This document shows positions 31,091-39,087 of a stretch of 48,238 nt of DNA, in pieces. The notes below the pieces were generated by a model, which searched no databases, had not been told where the DNA came from, and saw only the letters and a program-made list of their open reading frames with translations. How positions within the stretch are numbered: the first letter of the stretch is position 1; every line of letters starts with the position of its first letter. A program made the translations under genes and the position numbers. This DNA comes from Verrucomicrobiota bacterium (GTDB taxonomy: Bacteria; Verrucomicrobiota; Verrucomicrobiia; Opitutales; Opitutaceae): positions 1 to 48,238 of the forward strand of contig JAEWBF010000104.1 of NCBI GenBank assembly GCA_023391285.1, read 5' to 3'.

Positions 31091-32389
31091 TCAGCGCGTG
31101 AGCATGCCGGCGACGCAGGCGGTGAGGAAGCAGGCGAGATTGCCGCCGATGAGGGCTTTGACGCCGAGTTTGGCGAGCGTGGTGCGTTGCGAAGGAGCGA
31201 GCGCGCCGATGCCGCCGACCTGGATGCCGATCGAGACGATGTTGGCGAAACCGCAGAGCGCGTAGGTGAGGATGACGATGGAGCGCTCGTGGACGAAGGT
31301 GCCGGCGGATTTCATTTCGCCGAGTTGCATGTAGGAAATGAATTCGTTGAGGACGGTGCGCGTGCCGAGGAGCTGGCCGGAGACGAGGAGGTGGCCGGAA
31401 TCGATGCCGATGAGCCAGGCGAGCGGCGAGAAGAGCATGCCCAAGAGGAATTCGAGGGAGAAGGATTGGTAGGCGCCGCCGGTGACGGAAGCGACCCAGG
31501 TGTTGAGGCCGGTGGGTGAGCCGATCCAGTGGGCGAGGATGTAGTTCACGAGCGCGACGAGCGCGGTGAAGACGATGAGCATGCCGCCGATGTTGACGGC
31601 GAGGCGAAGGCCGTCGGTGGTGCCGAGACAGATGGCGTCGAGAAGATTGGCGCCGACCTTTTCGCGAGGGATGGAGAGGTCGCGCTGCACGTTCTCGGTT
31701 TGGGGCACCAGGATTTTCGAGATCATGAGTGCGGCGGGCGCGGAGATCACGGAAGCGGTGATGAGGTGCGTGGCGAAGAGGGTTTGTTGCGCGGGATCGC
31801 TGCCGCCGAGAAACGTGATGTAGGCGATCATCACGCCGCCGGCGATGGTGGCCATGCCGCCGACCATGACGGCGAGGATTTCGGAGCGGGTGAGCCGTTC
31901 GAGGTAAGGCTTGATGAGCAGCGGGGCCTCGGTTTGGCCGACGAAGATGTTGCCCGAAGCGGAGAGGCTTTCGGCGCCGGACAGCTTCATGGTTTTCGAC
32001 ATGATCCAGGCGAAAGCGTAAACGACCTTTTGCAGGATCCCGAGGTAGTAGAGAACGGAGGTGAGGGCGGAGAAGAAGATGACCGACGGGAGCACCATGA
32101 AGGCGAAGACGACGCCGTGTTTTGATACATCGACGAGCGAGCCGAAGACGAAGCGCGTGCCCTCGTTGGTGAAGTCGAGGAGTTTCACGAAGCCGTTGCC
32201 GATCGATTCGATGATGAAGCGAACGGGAGGGGCGTAGAGCACGAGCGCGGCGAAAACGAGCTGCAGGGCGAGACCGGTGAGAACGAGGCGCCAATCGATC
32301 GCGCGGCGATTTTCGCTCAAGGCGACGGCGAGGCCGATGAAGACAAGGATGCCGAGCAGGCCGCGGCCGACGTGGAGCAGAAGGTCCAT
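31091..32389 (-). CDS. nupC: Concentrative nucleoside transporter, CNT/NupC family
   Basis: Inner-membrane cation-coupled nucleoside uptake. The 432 residues carry the three CNT blocks: an N-terminal region of three spans, the gate/core with VLPSVIFFSALTSVLYYLGILQK, GNIFVGQTEAPLLIKPYL and MATIAGGVMIAYI, and the C-terminal core with NEFISYMQLGEM and YALCGFANIVSIGIQVGGIGALAP. The G-Q-T-E-A-P nucleoside-binding motif is intact. It is divergent from the carbonic anhydrase gene and converges on ydbL. Confidence 0.95.
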   Translation of the reverse strand: MDLLLHVGRGLLGILVFIGLAVALSENRRAIDWRLVLTGLALQLVFAALVLYAPPVRFIIESIGNGFVKLLDFTNEGTRFVFGSLVDVSKHGVVFAFMVLPSVIFFSALTSVLYYLGILQKVVYAFAWIMSKTMKLSGAESLSASGNIFVGQTEAPLLIKPYLERLTRSEILAVMVGGMATIAGGVMIAYITFLGGSDPAQQTLFATHLITASVISAPAALMISKILVPQTENVQRDLSIPREKVGANLLDAICLGTTDGLRLAVNIGGMLIVFTALVALVNYILAHWIGSPTGLNTWVASVTGGAYQSFSLEFLLGMLFSPLAWLIGIDSGHLLVSGQLLGTRTVLNEFISYMQLGEMKSAGTFVHERSIVILTYALCGFANIVSIGIQVGGIGALAPSQRTTLAKLGVKALIGGNLACFLTACVAGMLTR

Positions 32390-32574
32390 AGATGGCGAGA
32401 GCTAGATCGGAGCGGAGATTGAGGCGTGGCGGGCGCGGGGCGAGCAGCGAATGGAGAAAGGCTGGGGGTCGAACGAGGGAGACGGCGGCCGGCCGAAGCG
32501 CGAAGGGAAAGGTGGACAAGAAGTGGGGCGTTTCGTCGCTTGCGGTGAGCGGGGGGCGGGGAGACGGTGGGTGG

Positions 32575-33105
32575 ATGACGGTCGAAGAAAGATTGGAGCG
32601 GCATTTGTCGAAGACGCCGGATGTGTCGCGGGCCAGCTGGGTCGCGAAGAATGCGACGGTGGTGGGCGACGTGACACTTGGGGAGCGGTCGAGTGTGTTT
32701 TATGGGGCGGTGCTGCGCGGGGACATTGCGCGGATCGTGGTGGGGGAAGGGACGAATATTCAGGACAACGTGATCGTGCATCTGGCGGATGATCTCGATG
32801 CGATCATCGGGGCGTGGTGCACGATCGGGCATGCGGCGATCATTCACGCGTGCACGATTGGCGATGAGTGTCTGATCGGGATGGGCGCGACGGTGCTCGA
32901 TGGCGCGAAGATTGGGGCGCGTTGTATCGTTGGCGCAGGAGCGGTGGTGACGCCACGGACGGTCGTGCCGCCGGGATCGATGGTGTTGGGCGCGCCGGCG
33001 AAGGTGACGCGGATGTTGAGCGAGGCGGAGCAGAAAGCGCTACGCGGATGGGCGGAGAAATACGTGGCGGTGTCGACGGCGCATCGGGTGCGGGAAGGGG
33101 TATAG
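32575..33105 (+). CDS. Gamma-class carbonic anhydrase family protein
   Basis: A trimeric left-handed beta-helix metalloprotein, 176 residues. Hexapeptide repeats start at ATVVGDVTLG, and the Zn-ligand histidines are in NVIVHL, IGHAA and IIHA, the spacing seen in Cam/YrdA. The C-terminal helix is LSEAEQKALRGWAEKYVAV. It could hydrate CO2 or have an acyl-CoA-related role like PaaY; sequence alone does not decide. ATG 32575 is used. The upstream 61 open codons are Arg/Gly-rich and lie in the 185-bp promoter region shared with nupC. Confidence 0.88.
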   Translation: MTVEERLERHLSKTPDVSRASWVAKNATVVGDVTLGERSSVFYGAVLRGDIARIVVGEGTNIQDNVIVHLADDLDAIIGAWCTIGHAAIIHACTIGDECLIGMGATVLDGAKIGARCIVGAGAVVTPRTVVPPGSMVLGAPAKVTRMLSEAEQKALRGWAEKYVAVSTAHRVREGV

Positions 33106-33111
33106 GTGCGG

Positions 33112-33135
33112 TTGCGCGGCAAGCGCGCAACCTAC
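33112..33135 (-). repeat. REP hairpin (TTGCGCG stem, GTAG foot)
   Basis: TTGCGCG (33112-33118), GCAAG, CGCGCAA (33124-33130), CCTAC. It is identical to the 2071 copy except that the innermost base pair is swapped C-G to G-C. Confidence 0.8.
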
Positions 33136-33221
33136 GGGACGAAAGCTGCGGGCGGTTTGGCAAGAAGTGCGGAGCGTGAGGGAGAGCGTGGGCGTATCAT
33201 CGCGGCGAACACAGCTCTCCC

Positions 33222-33422
33222 ATGAAAAAGAACGTTGGATCCTACGATGGTGCGGTGCGGTTTGTCGCGGGTTGCCTGATCCTGATGATCGGAAACCAAA
33301 CTCACAGCTGGTGGGGGCTGGTGGGATTGGTGCCGATCTTCAGCACGTTTACGGAGTGTTGCTTCGTGTATGCGGTGTTGGGGCTCGACACGACGGCGTG
33401 CGACAAGCGTCGGGCGAAGTAG
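33222..33422 (+). CDS. Small inner-membrane protein, DUF2892 (YgaP-like membrane domain)
   Basis: A 66-residue protein: MKKNVGSYDGAVRFVAGCLILMIG is the conserved DUF2892 opening, followed by two short hydrophobic segments (about 14-26 and 30-54) and a basic end. The late cysteines ECC and TAC are common in the family. DUF2892 is often fused or linked to rhodanese domains, but none is seen here. The gene's TAG stop sits in a GTAG. Confidence 0.85.
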   Translation: MKKNVGSYDGAVRFVAGCLILMIGNQTHSWWGLVGLVPIFSTFTECCFVYAVLGLDTTACDKRRAK

Positions 33423-33441
33423 GAGGGGCGCGAGTGCGCGC

Positions 33442-33466
33442 GGCTCGCCGGGACGGCTCGCCCTAC
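33442..33466 (-). repeat. REP hairpin (GCCG type, GTAG foot) supplying a stop codon
   Basis: Arms GGCTCGCCG (33442-33450) and CGGCTCGCC (33454-33462) around GGA, then CTAC (33463-33466). The TAG within the minus-strand GTAG is the stop codon of the lipoprotein gene at 33463. Confidence 0.8.
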
Positions 33467-33921
33467 CTTTCTGCTGAAAGGCGGGCGAGTTCGGTGGTGA
33501 GGGCGGCGCGCTCGGCGTCGTCGGGGCAAAGCTCGATCGCTTTGCGGAAATGGGGAAGTGCGGCGGAGGTTTGGCCGCGGGCGAGGAGGACGCGGGCGAA
33601 GCCTTCGTGGACTTCGAAGTTTTCGGGATCGAGGAGCCAGGCTTCGTTGTAGCGGCGCATGGCGTCGTCGAGATTTCCGGAGGCGAGAAGGCGATCGCCC
33701 TGGCCGGTCCAGGAGAGGCTGGCGAGTTTGCGGTTTCCGCCGAACTCGGCGCTGGCGGTTTGGATAAAACGCGTGTCGGCCTGGCGCAGAAGGGAAGGCC
33801 GCGGAATTTCCGGCGCGCCATACATGGGGCGAGCGTCGACGGAGACGGGGCCGGGGGTGGACGAGCAGCTGGCGAGTGTGACGCCGAGGAGGAGAAGGAG
33901 GGTTCGTGCGAGGGGAAGCAC
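33463..33921 (-). CDS. TPR-containing lipoprotein
   Basis: A 152-residue envelope lipoprotein with signal MLPLARTLLLLLGVTLASC (lipobox LASC, Cys19), a Pro-rich linker, then about two tetratricopeptide repeats: GQGDRLLASGNLDDAMRRYNEAWLLDPEN and EVHEGFARVLLARGQTSAALPHFRKAIELCPDD. It is likely an assembly or scaffold factor; no specific function can be assigned. Its stop codon is provided by a REP element. It lies 53 bp downstream of the ArsR-methyltransferase gene on the same strand. Confidence 0.83.
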   Translation of the reverse strand: MLPLARTLLLLLGVTLASCSSTPGPVSVDARPMYGAPEIPRPSLLRQADTRFIQTASAEFGGNRKLASLSWTGQGDRLLASGNLDDAMRRYNEAWLLDPENFEVHEGFARVLLARGQTSAALPHFRKAIELCPDDAERAALTTELARLSAER

Positions 33922-33974
33922 GGGAAGCAGGAGGTCGGCGGGGGTGGGAGACCCCGCGCTATGACGATGAGTGA

Positions 33975-34925
33975 TTAGCGGGTGGATTTTTGGCCGCTGG
34001 CGAGAAGGGTTTCGAAGAACGGTTCAGACGTCTCGCGGGCGACGGTGGTCACTTCGACTTTGGCGAATCCGGCCTTTTTGAGGAAGCTGTGCAGGGCGCT
34101 TTCCTTGAAGCCGAGCCAGACATCGGCGTAGAGTTCGCGGGCTTTTTCGAACTCGTGTTCGTTGAGGTCGAGGATGAGCAGTTGGCCGCCGGGGCGCAGG
34201 ATGCGGTGGGCTTCGTTGACGGCGACTTGGGGGTGTTGGGCGTGATGGAGCGCTTGGGAGAGGATTGCGAGGTCGACGGATTTATCGGGGAGCGGGACGT
34301 GTTCGATGTCGCCGAGTTTGTAGGAAAGATTGGCGAGGTTGTTTTTCTTCGCGAGTTCGGTGCCGACCTCGACCATGCGCGGGGAGTTGTCGATGCACCA
34401 GACCTGGCGGGCGCGGTGGGCGAGGAGTTGGGAGACGAGACCTTCGCCGGCGCCGAGGTCGGCGATGTCGATGGCAGGGGTGAGGCGGAGGGCGAGGTGG
34501 CCGATGGCTTCCCAGGAACGGCCGGGGCAGTAGTTTTTGCCGAGGCGTCCCGCGATGAGGTTGAAATATTGTTCCTGCGTGCGGCGGCGTTTTTGGAGGA
34601 TGCGATCGAGATTGGCGCGGTCCTCGGTGGCAACCGGGAGATCGGAAATCGAGTCGATGGCGGCGCGGAGGAGCGCGAGCGGTTTGGGCGGGAGATGGTT
34701 GCGGAGCGAGTAGAACGCTTTTTTGCCGTCGCGGCGGTCGGTGACGAGATTGGCCTGACGGAGGAGGGCGAGTTGGGAGGAGATGCGCGACTGCCCCATG
34801 CCGAGGATTTCCTGGAGCTCGGCGACGGCGAGTTCTTCGCGGGTGAGGAGGGAAAGCAGGCGAAGGCGGGTGGGATCGGAGAGGATTTTGAGGATTTCCC
34901 AGGAGGCGTTCACGTGGAGGCGCAC
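33975..34925 (-). CDS. ArsR-family regulator fused to SAM-dependent methyltransferase
   Basis: About 316 residues in two domains. The first 90 residues are a winged helix (ILKILSDPTRLRLLSLLTREELAVAELQEILGMGQSRISSQLALLRQANLV). The rest is a class I methyltransferase with motif I DLGAGEGLVSQLL, post-I WCIDNSPRMVEVG, LSQALHH and RILRPGGQLLILDL, resembling UbiE/COQ5 methylases. Similar fusions occur next to methionine/SAM-cycle genes in other bacteria, but no such neighbour is visible. No metal-binding cysteines are seen in the ArsR domain. The start is uncertain: GTG 34925 or 34913; an upstream TTG frame is Pro/Ser-rich and unlikely. Confidence 0.83.
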   Translation of the reverse strand: MRLHVNASWEILKILSDPTRLRLLSLLTREELAVAELQEILGMGQSRISSQLALLRQANLVTDRRDGKKAFYSLRNHLPPKPLALLRAAIDSISDLPVATEDRANLDRILQKRRRTQEQYFNLIAGRLGKNYCPGRSWEAIGHLALRLTPAIDIADLGAGEGLVSQLLAHRARQVWCIDNSPRMVEVGTELAKKNNLANLSYKLGDIEHVPLPDKSVDLAILSQALHHAQHPQVAVNEAHRILRPGGQLLILDLNEHEFEKARELYADVWLGFKESALHSFLKKAGFAKVEVTTVARETSEPFFETLLASGQKSTR

Positions 34926-35095
34926 GCTGACGGGCGGGGCGCGGGATGGCAATTGCGCAGGTTTCGGTGGCGTCGGGTGCGGCCTGAGGTGGCGAGCGGG
35001 GGAAGCAGGTGTCGGAGCGGTTGACCGGAGCGATCCAAGCTGCGAGCGTCGCGGACGTTCGGCAGGTTTAAACAACGATCAAATAACTCAATCCC

Positions 35096-35479
35096 ATGGA
35101 TACGCCTCCTCCAGAACCGACTCCCATCCCTCCTCCGCCCGCAACCACGCCGATCGTGGTGAACGAAGACAAGACCGTCGCGATTGTGAGCTACCTGACG
35201 TTGATCGGATTTATCGTCGCGGTCGTGCTGCATGGTCAAAAGAAGACGCGTCTCGGCGCGTATCACCTGCGGCAATCGCTCGGGATCATGCTGACGTTTA
35301 TTGCGGGCAGCGTGATTGGGATCATTCCGATCCTCGGCTGGCTGGTTTTGTTCGTGGCGATGATCGGCGGGTTTGTGCTGTGGGTGTTTGGATTGATCAA
35401 CGCCGTGAATGGGAAACTGCAGCCCGTGCCGGTGCTCGGTAAGCACTTCGAGAAGTGGTTTGGCACGGCGTTCGATTGA
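35096..35479 (+). CDS. DUF4870 (Tic20-like) membrane protein
   Basis: 127 residues: a Pro-rich cytosolic N-terminus (about 1-22), then DKTVAIVSYLTLIGFIVAVVLHG, FHxRQS-like YHLRQSLGI with two further spans (about 64-85, 88-105), and WVFGLINAVNGKLQPVPVLGKHFEKWF. That is the standard DUF4870 layout with three to four spans. The function of the family is unknown. It is followed by a good rho-independent terminator. Confidence 0.88.
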   Translation: MDTPPPEPTPIPPPPATTPIVVNEDKTVAIVSYLTLIGFIVAVVLHGQKKTRLGAYHLRQSLGIMLTFIAGSVIGIIPILGWLVLFVAMIGGFVLWVFGLINAVNGKLQPVPVLGKHFEKWFGTAFD

Positions 35480-35512
35480 GCGGGCGAACGAGCCGGAAGG
35501 ATTTAGATGAGA

Positions 35513-35539
35513 AGCGCGCTCTCCGGGGCGCGCTTTTTT
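35513..35539 (+). terminator. Rho-independent terminator of the DUF4870 gene
   Basis: AGCGCGC (35513-35519) and GCGCGCT (35528-35534) form a 7-bp stem with an 8-nt loop, directly followed by a run of six T (35534-35539). Confidence 0.85.
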
Positions 35540-35552
35540 GTTGGGCGGTGGG

Positions 35553-35577
35553 AGCACGGTCAGGTTGACCGTGCTAC
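35553..35577 (-). repeat. REP hairpin (CACGGTCA stem), first of a doublet
   Basis: Arms AGCACGGTCA (35553-35562) and TGACCGTGCT (35566-35575) around GGT, with CTAC at the foot (35574-35577). Confidence 0.85.
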
Positions 35578-35582
35578 GGAGC

Positions 35583-35607
35583 GGCGGGGTCGGGAGACCC
35601 CGCCAAC
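35583..35607 (-). repeat. REP hairpin (GGGTC type), second of a doublet
   Basis: Arms GGCGGGGTC (35583-35591) and GACCCCGCC (35596-35604) around GGGA. The foot is AAC instead of CTAC, so the tetranucleotide is decayed to GTTG. It follows the CACGGTCA hairpin by 5 bp. Confidence 0.8.
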
Positions 35608-35618
35608 AAAGGGGGGAT

Positions 35619-35646
35619 AAAAAGCGCCGGCGGGTAGGCCGGCGCT
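35619..35646 (-). terminator. Rho-independent terminator of the GreA-domain gene
   Basis: On the minus strand AGCGCCGGC (35646-35638) and GCCGGCGCT (35631-35623) form a perfect 9-bp stem around CTACCC, followed by five T (35623-35619). Confidence 0.85.
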
Positions 35647-35672
35647 GAAGTGAGGGGCGTTTGGACAAGAGA

Positions 35673-37526
35673 TCAGCTCGCGACGGTGTCGGCGTAGCGG
35701 GCGATGCTGACGATCTCGTAGTCGTCTTCGGAGTTGCCGGTTTTCACGCGGACCACGTCGCCGGTCTTCTTGCCGAGAAGGGCGGCTCCGAACGGCGTTT
35801 TGTAGGAGATGATGTGGTTGTCGGGGTCGCTGTCCCACGCGCCGAGAACGGTGTAGCGAGTGACGGTGCCGTTGGCGGTGTTCTTGACCTCGACGAGGGT
35901 GCCGATGCTGACCTGTTCGGTGGTGGCTTCCTTGAAGTCGGTGATGCGGGCGCGGCCGAGGTCGCGTTCGAGCTGGGTCTTTTGGGCCATGAGGACCTGT
36001 TGGTCCTGCTTGGCCATCTTGTATTCGGAGTTTTCCTTGAGATCGCCGTGCTCGCGAGCGGCGGCGATGGCCTTGGAGTTTTCCGGAATCTTCTTCGAGA
36101 CGATCGTCTCGTATTCCTCGCGTTTGCGTTCGAAGGAAGCCTTCGAAACGAGGAGTTGTTCTTCCTTCGATTCGGCGTCGGCCGCGACGAGCGATTGGAT
36201 CTTCGGGAAGATTTTGATGAAGCGGGCGAGGAGGGACTTCTTGGTGAGTTCCTCGAAGCCTTGGTTCAGCATCAACGTATTCGCGAGGTCGCGGGCGGTT
36301 TCCGGGTCGGCGGTCGAGAGGAGGTCGGCGATGAGCTCGGTGTCTTCGCTGAGGATATCCGCGAGAGGGATACGGCGCGCGCTGGAGGCCTGGAGCGCCT
36401 CGTAGTCGATGGCGAAGAAGATGGCGCCGAGGAGGCGCGGGGTGATGAGATCGTTGAGGAGCTTCGCGAATTTCTTCGAGTGGCGGTTCTTGACGATCCA
36501 GAGAAGGACGGGCGCGCGGAGGTTTTGCTCAGTTTGCCAGCGCTTGAGAACCGCGGCGAGTTCGTCGGAGTGGCCCTGCTCGACGAGGAAGTTGATGCAC
36601 TCGGTGGTGAACTTGCCCTGCGAGGTTTTGAGGAGCTGGAAGAGGAGCTCGCGGGCTTCGATCGGGTGGGTCTCGTTGACGAGTTCGAGGAAGCGGGACT
36701 GGAAATGAACGGGGATCTTCTCGGCGATGGCGGGAAGATCGCGGGTGTTGGCGATGATCGCGGATTGCTGCGGCTCGAAGGTGGCGGGGTCGACCTCGAG
36801 ACGGCGGGCGAGTTCGTCGCGCACGAAGGCACCGTAGAGGCGTTCGGAAGCGTCGAGCTGGTTGCTGGTCTTTACGGCGTCGGCCAGCCCGGTGAGGATC
36901 GCAGAAAGGTCGGTTTTGACCTCCTTCTTTTCGACGGCGCCGAGGAGTTCTTCGGCAAGAGCGATGCGGCGGCGGGCGGAACGGGTGGCGTTAAATTGCT
37001 CGAGAATTTCGTCTTCGGCGGAAACGGGCGTTTCGCGGAGGATGTAACATTCGGTTTTCTTTTCCGGGACCTGGATGCGCGGATCCTTGGCGACGAGCTT
37101 CTTGGTGCTGGCCCACCATTTCTTGAATTTTTCCGGGCCGATGACCTGGGCGAGGGTGATCTCGAGGTCGATGGCGGTGGTGGCGCGGTTGGGGTAGGAT
37201 TCGAGGGCTTCGACGACGAGCTGGCTGGGGTTTTCGGCGATGAGCTCGGCGATCTTGGCGGAGTCGGTTTCCTTGCGAACGAGGAGATGGTTGGCGGGAA
37301 GGATCTCCATGGTGTTCACGCAGAAAGCGGGGTCCATGGGGTGGTCCTTCTTGTCTTTGAAGTCGATGATCAGGCGTTGAGTAGCGTCGTCGTAGCTCTT
37401 GATTTGTCCGAAACCCCAGCTCCGGTGGATGACATAGGCGCCGGGCTCCATCGCTTCGAGTTTGGCTTTGGCCGTTTTGAGCGGCGGGTTTTTGGCGATG
37501 AGCGCGGAAACAGCTTCGGAATTCAT
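35673..37526 (-). CDS. Long GreA-domain transcription factor with N-terminal Tudor-like and helical regions
   Basis: A 617-residue protein whose last 160 residues are a full GreA/GreB factor. The coiled-coil tip is GDLKENSEYKMAKQDQQ (near 500), with acidic residues for reactivating backtracked RNA polymerase, and the C-terminal FKBP-like domain is GTLVEVKNTANG..YKTPFGAALLGKKTGDVV. Residues about 27-75 (PGAYVIHRSWGFGQI, LIIDFKDK) look like a small beta-barrel similar to the RNAP-binding Tudor domain of UvrD/PcrA. The middle (about 90-470) is helical and repeat-like. Canonical GreA is about 158 residues. The N-terminal assignment is inference. It is probably a polymerase-associated elongation factor and has its own terminator. 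Confidence 0.85.
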   Translation of the reverse strand: MNSEAVSALIAKNPPLKTAKAKLEAMEPGAYVIHRSWGFGQIKSYDDATQRLIIDFKDKKDHPMDPAFCVNTMEILPANHLLVRKETDSAKIAELIAENPSQLVVEALESYPNRATTAIDLEITLAQVIGPEKFKKWWASTKKLVAKDPRIQVPEKKTECYILRETPVSAEDEILEQFNATRSARRRIALAEELLGAVEKKEVKTDLSAILTGLADAVKTSNQLDASERLYGAFVRDELARRLEVDPATFEPQQSAIIANTRDLPAIAEKIPVHFQSRFLELVNETHPIEARELLFQLLKTSQGKFTTECINFLVEQGHSDELAAVLKRWQTEQNLRAPVLLWIVKNRHSKKFAKLLNDLITPRLLGAIFFAIDYEALQASSARRIPLADILSEDTELIADLLSTADPETARDLANTLMLNQGFEELTKKSLLARFIKIFPKIQSLVAADAESKEEQLLVSKASFERKREEYETIVSKKIPENSKAIAAAREHGDLKENSEYKMAKQDQQVLMAQKTQLERDLGRARITDFKEATTEQVSIGTLVEVKNTANGTVTRYTVLGAWDSDPDNHIISYKTPFGAALLGKKTGDVVRVKTGNSEDDYEIVSIARYADTVAS

Positions 37527-37682
37527 TTTTACGAAAGTGATGACCTGAACGGGTAAGTTGAGCGGGGAATGAATGGTGTTGTCAAACAGTGTATCTGGCG
37601 CGGCCGGTGACGGCGCGGGGAGCGATGATGCAGTTGTTTTTGCTGGCGCGCGGGACGAGAGTGAGGCGGGCTCGCACTAATT

Positions 37683-39017
37683 ATGGCAGATGTTTCCGCA
37701 GTGGGTTCCGACAAGAACGCGGCGCGCTCCGATGCATGGGGTGCGGCGGTGCGGCTCGTGGCGCGCTGGCTGGAGCGGCGGGAGCGGGTGGATGAGTTGT
37801 TGGAGACGCTGGGTCGGTCGTTGACGGGTGCGGAGCGGGCGCGGTGTCAGCATCTGGTGTTTGGCGTGGTGCGGCATTTTGGGCGGCTGGAGGCGGCGTT
37901 GGGGCGGTTGATTGCGCATCCGCCGCGGTTTGCGACGCGGGCGGTGTTGTTTGTGGCGGGGTTTGAGCTGATCGAGGCGCAGGCGGATGCGGACGAAGGG
38001 CGCGTGGCGAAGATCGTGCATCATGCGGTGGAACGGACGAAGACGCTGACGAGTCCGGCGGAGGCGCGCTTGGTGAACGCGGTGGTGCGGAAGCTCGCGG
38101 GAGCGTTGGCAACGCCGCCGCCGCCGAAGCTCGCGCCGGCGGACGTGTTGGCGGAGTATTTCTCGCATCCGGTGTGGCTGGTCCGAAGCTGGCTGGCGCA
38201 GTTTGGGGCGGAGGAGACGCGAAAGTTGCTCGAGTGGAATCAGCGGCCGGCGCCGGTGTATGCGCGGTGGCGGGGGGAGGATTTGCGCGGTGAGGGCACC
38301 GCGCCTCCACCGGAGTGGTTCAAGGCGACGGAGTGGGCGGGGTTTTATGAGATTCCGGCGGGACGTTGGAGCGAGGTGGAGCCGTTGTTGAAGAGCGGGA
38401 AGATTTATTTGCAGGATCCGGCGACGCGGATCGCGGTGGAGGTGCTGGCGCCCGAAGAGACCGAGGTGGTGTTGGACGGGTGTGCGGCGCCGGGCGGGAA
38501 AAGTCTCCTGATTGCGGATACGATGAAGCGCGGGAAAGTGATCGCGGTGGATTTACCGGGCGCGCGGATCGAGCGGCTGGCGGAGAATCTGTCGCGCGTG
38601 CCTGAGACCGTCGGGGTGGCGTTGGTGCAGGCGGATTTGCGGGAGAATGCGGCGGCGATGCTGAAAGAGCATGAGTTGCCGCGGGAGTTTGCGGCGGTGC
38701 TGTTGGACGTGCCGTGTTCGAACACGGGCGTGATGCGTCACCGTGTGGACGTGAAGTGGCGGTTGCAGGAAGGAGATTTTGAGAAGCACCCGCGCCAGCA
38801 GAAAGCGTTGCTGTCGGCGGCGGCGCGGCTGGTGGGGCGTGGGGGGCGGCTCGTGTATTCGACGTGCAGCATCGACCAAGAGGAGAACGAGCACGTGGTG
38901 CGCGAATTTTTAGCGGATCGGCACGGGCAATGGACGCTGGAGAAAAGCGTGGTGTCGCGGCCGTGGGAGACGGGGCACGATGGGGCGGGTGCCTTCCTGC
39001 TGCGCAGGAATGCGTAG
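37683..39017 (+). CDS. rsmB: 16S rRNA m5C967 methyltransferase, RsmB/Sun family
   Basis: Methylates cytosine 967 of 16S rRNA. The 444 residues comprise an N-terminal NusB-like RNA-binding helical domain (about 15-145), then the Rossmann methyltransferase with CAAPGGKS (SAM motif I, near 263), LLDVPCSNTGV (Cys for product release) and STCSIDQEEN with the catalytic Cys. Residues 201-209 (LRGEGTAPP) are encoded by a REP hairpin that is inserted in frame in the loop between the two regions. The start ATG at 37683 is supported by the following GSDKNAARSDAWGAAVRL. A heptad repeat begins at its stop codon. Confidence 0.93.
   Translation: MADVSAVGSDKNAARSDAWGAAVRLVARWLERRERVDELLETLGRSLTGAERARCQHLVFGVVRHFGRLEAALGRLIAHPPRFATRAVLFVAGFELIEAQADADEGRVAKIVHHAVERTKTLTSPAEARLVNAVVRKLAGALATPPPPKLAPADVLAEYFSHPVWLVRSWLAQFGAEETRKLLEWNQRPAPVYARWRGEDLRGEGTAPPPEWFKATEWAGFYEIPAGRWSEVEPLLKSGKIYLQDPATRIAVEVLAPEETEVVLDGCAAPGGKSLLIADTMKRGKVIAVDLPGARIERLAENLSRVPETVGVALVQADLRENAAAMLKEHELPREFAAVLLDVPCSNTGVMRHRVDVKWRLQEGDFEKHPRQQKALLSAAARLVGRGGRLVYSTCSIDQEENEHVVREFLADRHGQWTLEKSVVSRPWETGHDGAGAFLLRRNA
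38285..38308 (-). repeat. REP hairpin inside rsmB (GCGCGGTG stem, GGAG foot)
   Basis: GCGCGGTG (38285-38292), AGGG, CACCGCGC (38297-38304), CTCC (38305-38308). It is identical to the intergenic copy at 45058 and is read in frame as residues 201-209. Confidence 0.85.
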
Positions 39018-39085
39018 TTTCGAGTTCCGAGTTTCAGGTTTCGGGTTGCGGCAACTCGTAACTCGGAACGCCTGAACTCGGAACC
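39017..39085. repeat. Heptad inverted repeat, GTTTCGA type
   Basis: Left arm of five 7-bp units, GTTTCGA, GTTCCGA, GTTTCAG, GTTTCGG, GTTGCGG (39017-39051). The right arm has CAACTCG, TAACTCG, GAACGCC and then TGAACTCGGAACC. It starts on the last base of the rsmB stop codon and ends at a REP. Confidence 0.75.
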
Positions 39086-39087
39086 AA

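Noticed and set aside
33419..33466. REPIN (inverted REP pair) after the DUF2892 gene
   Set aside because: The left GTAG is part of the stop codon and its following hairpin is only about 4 bp. The right element alone is convincing.
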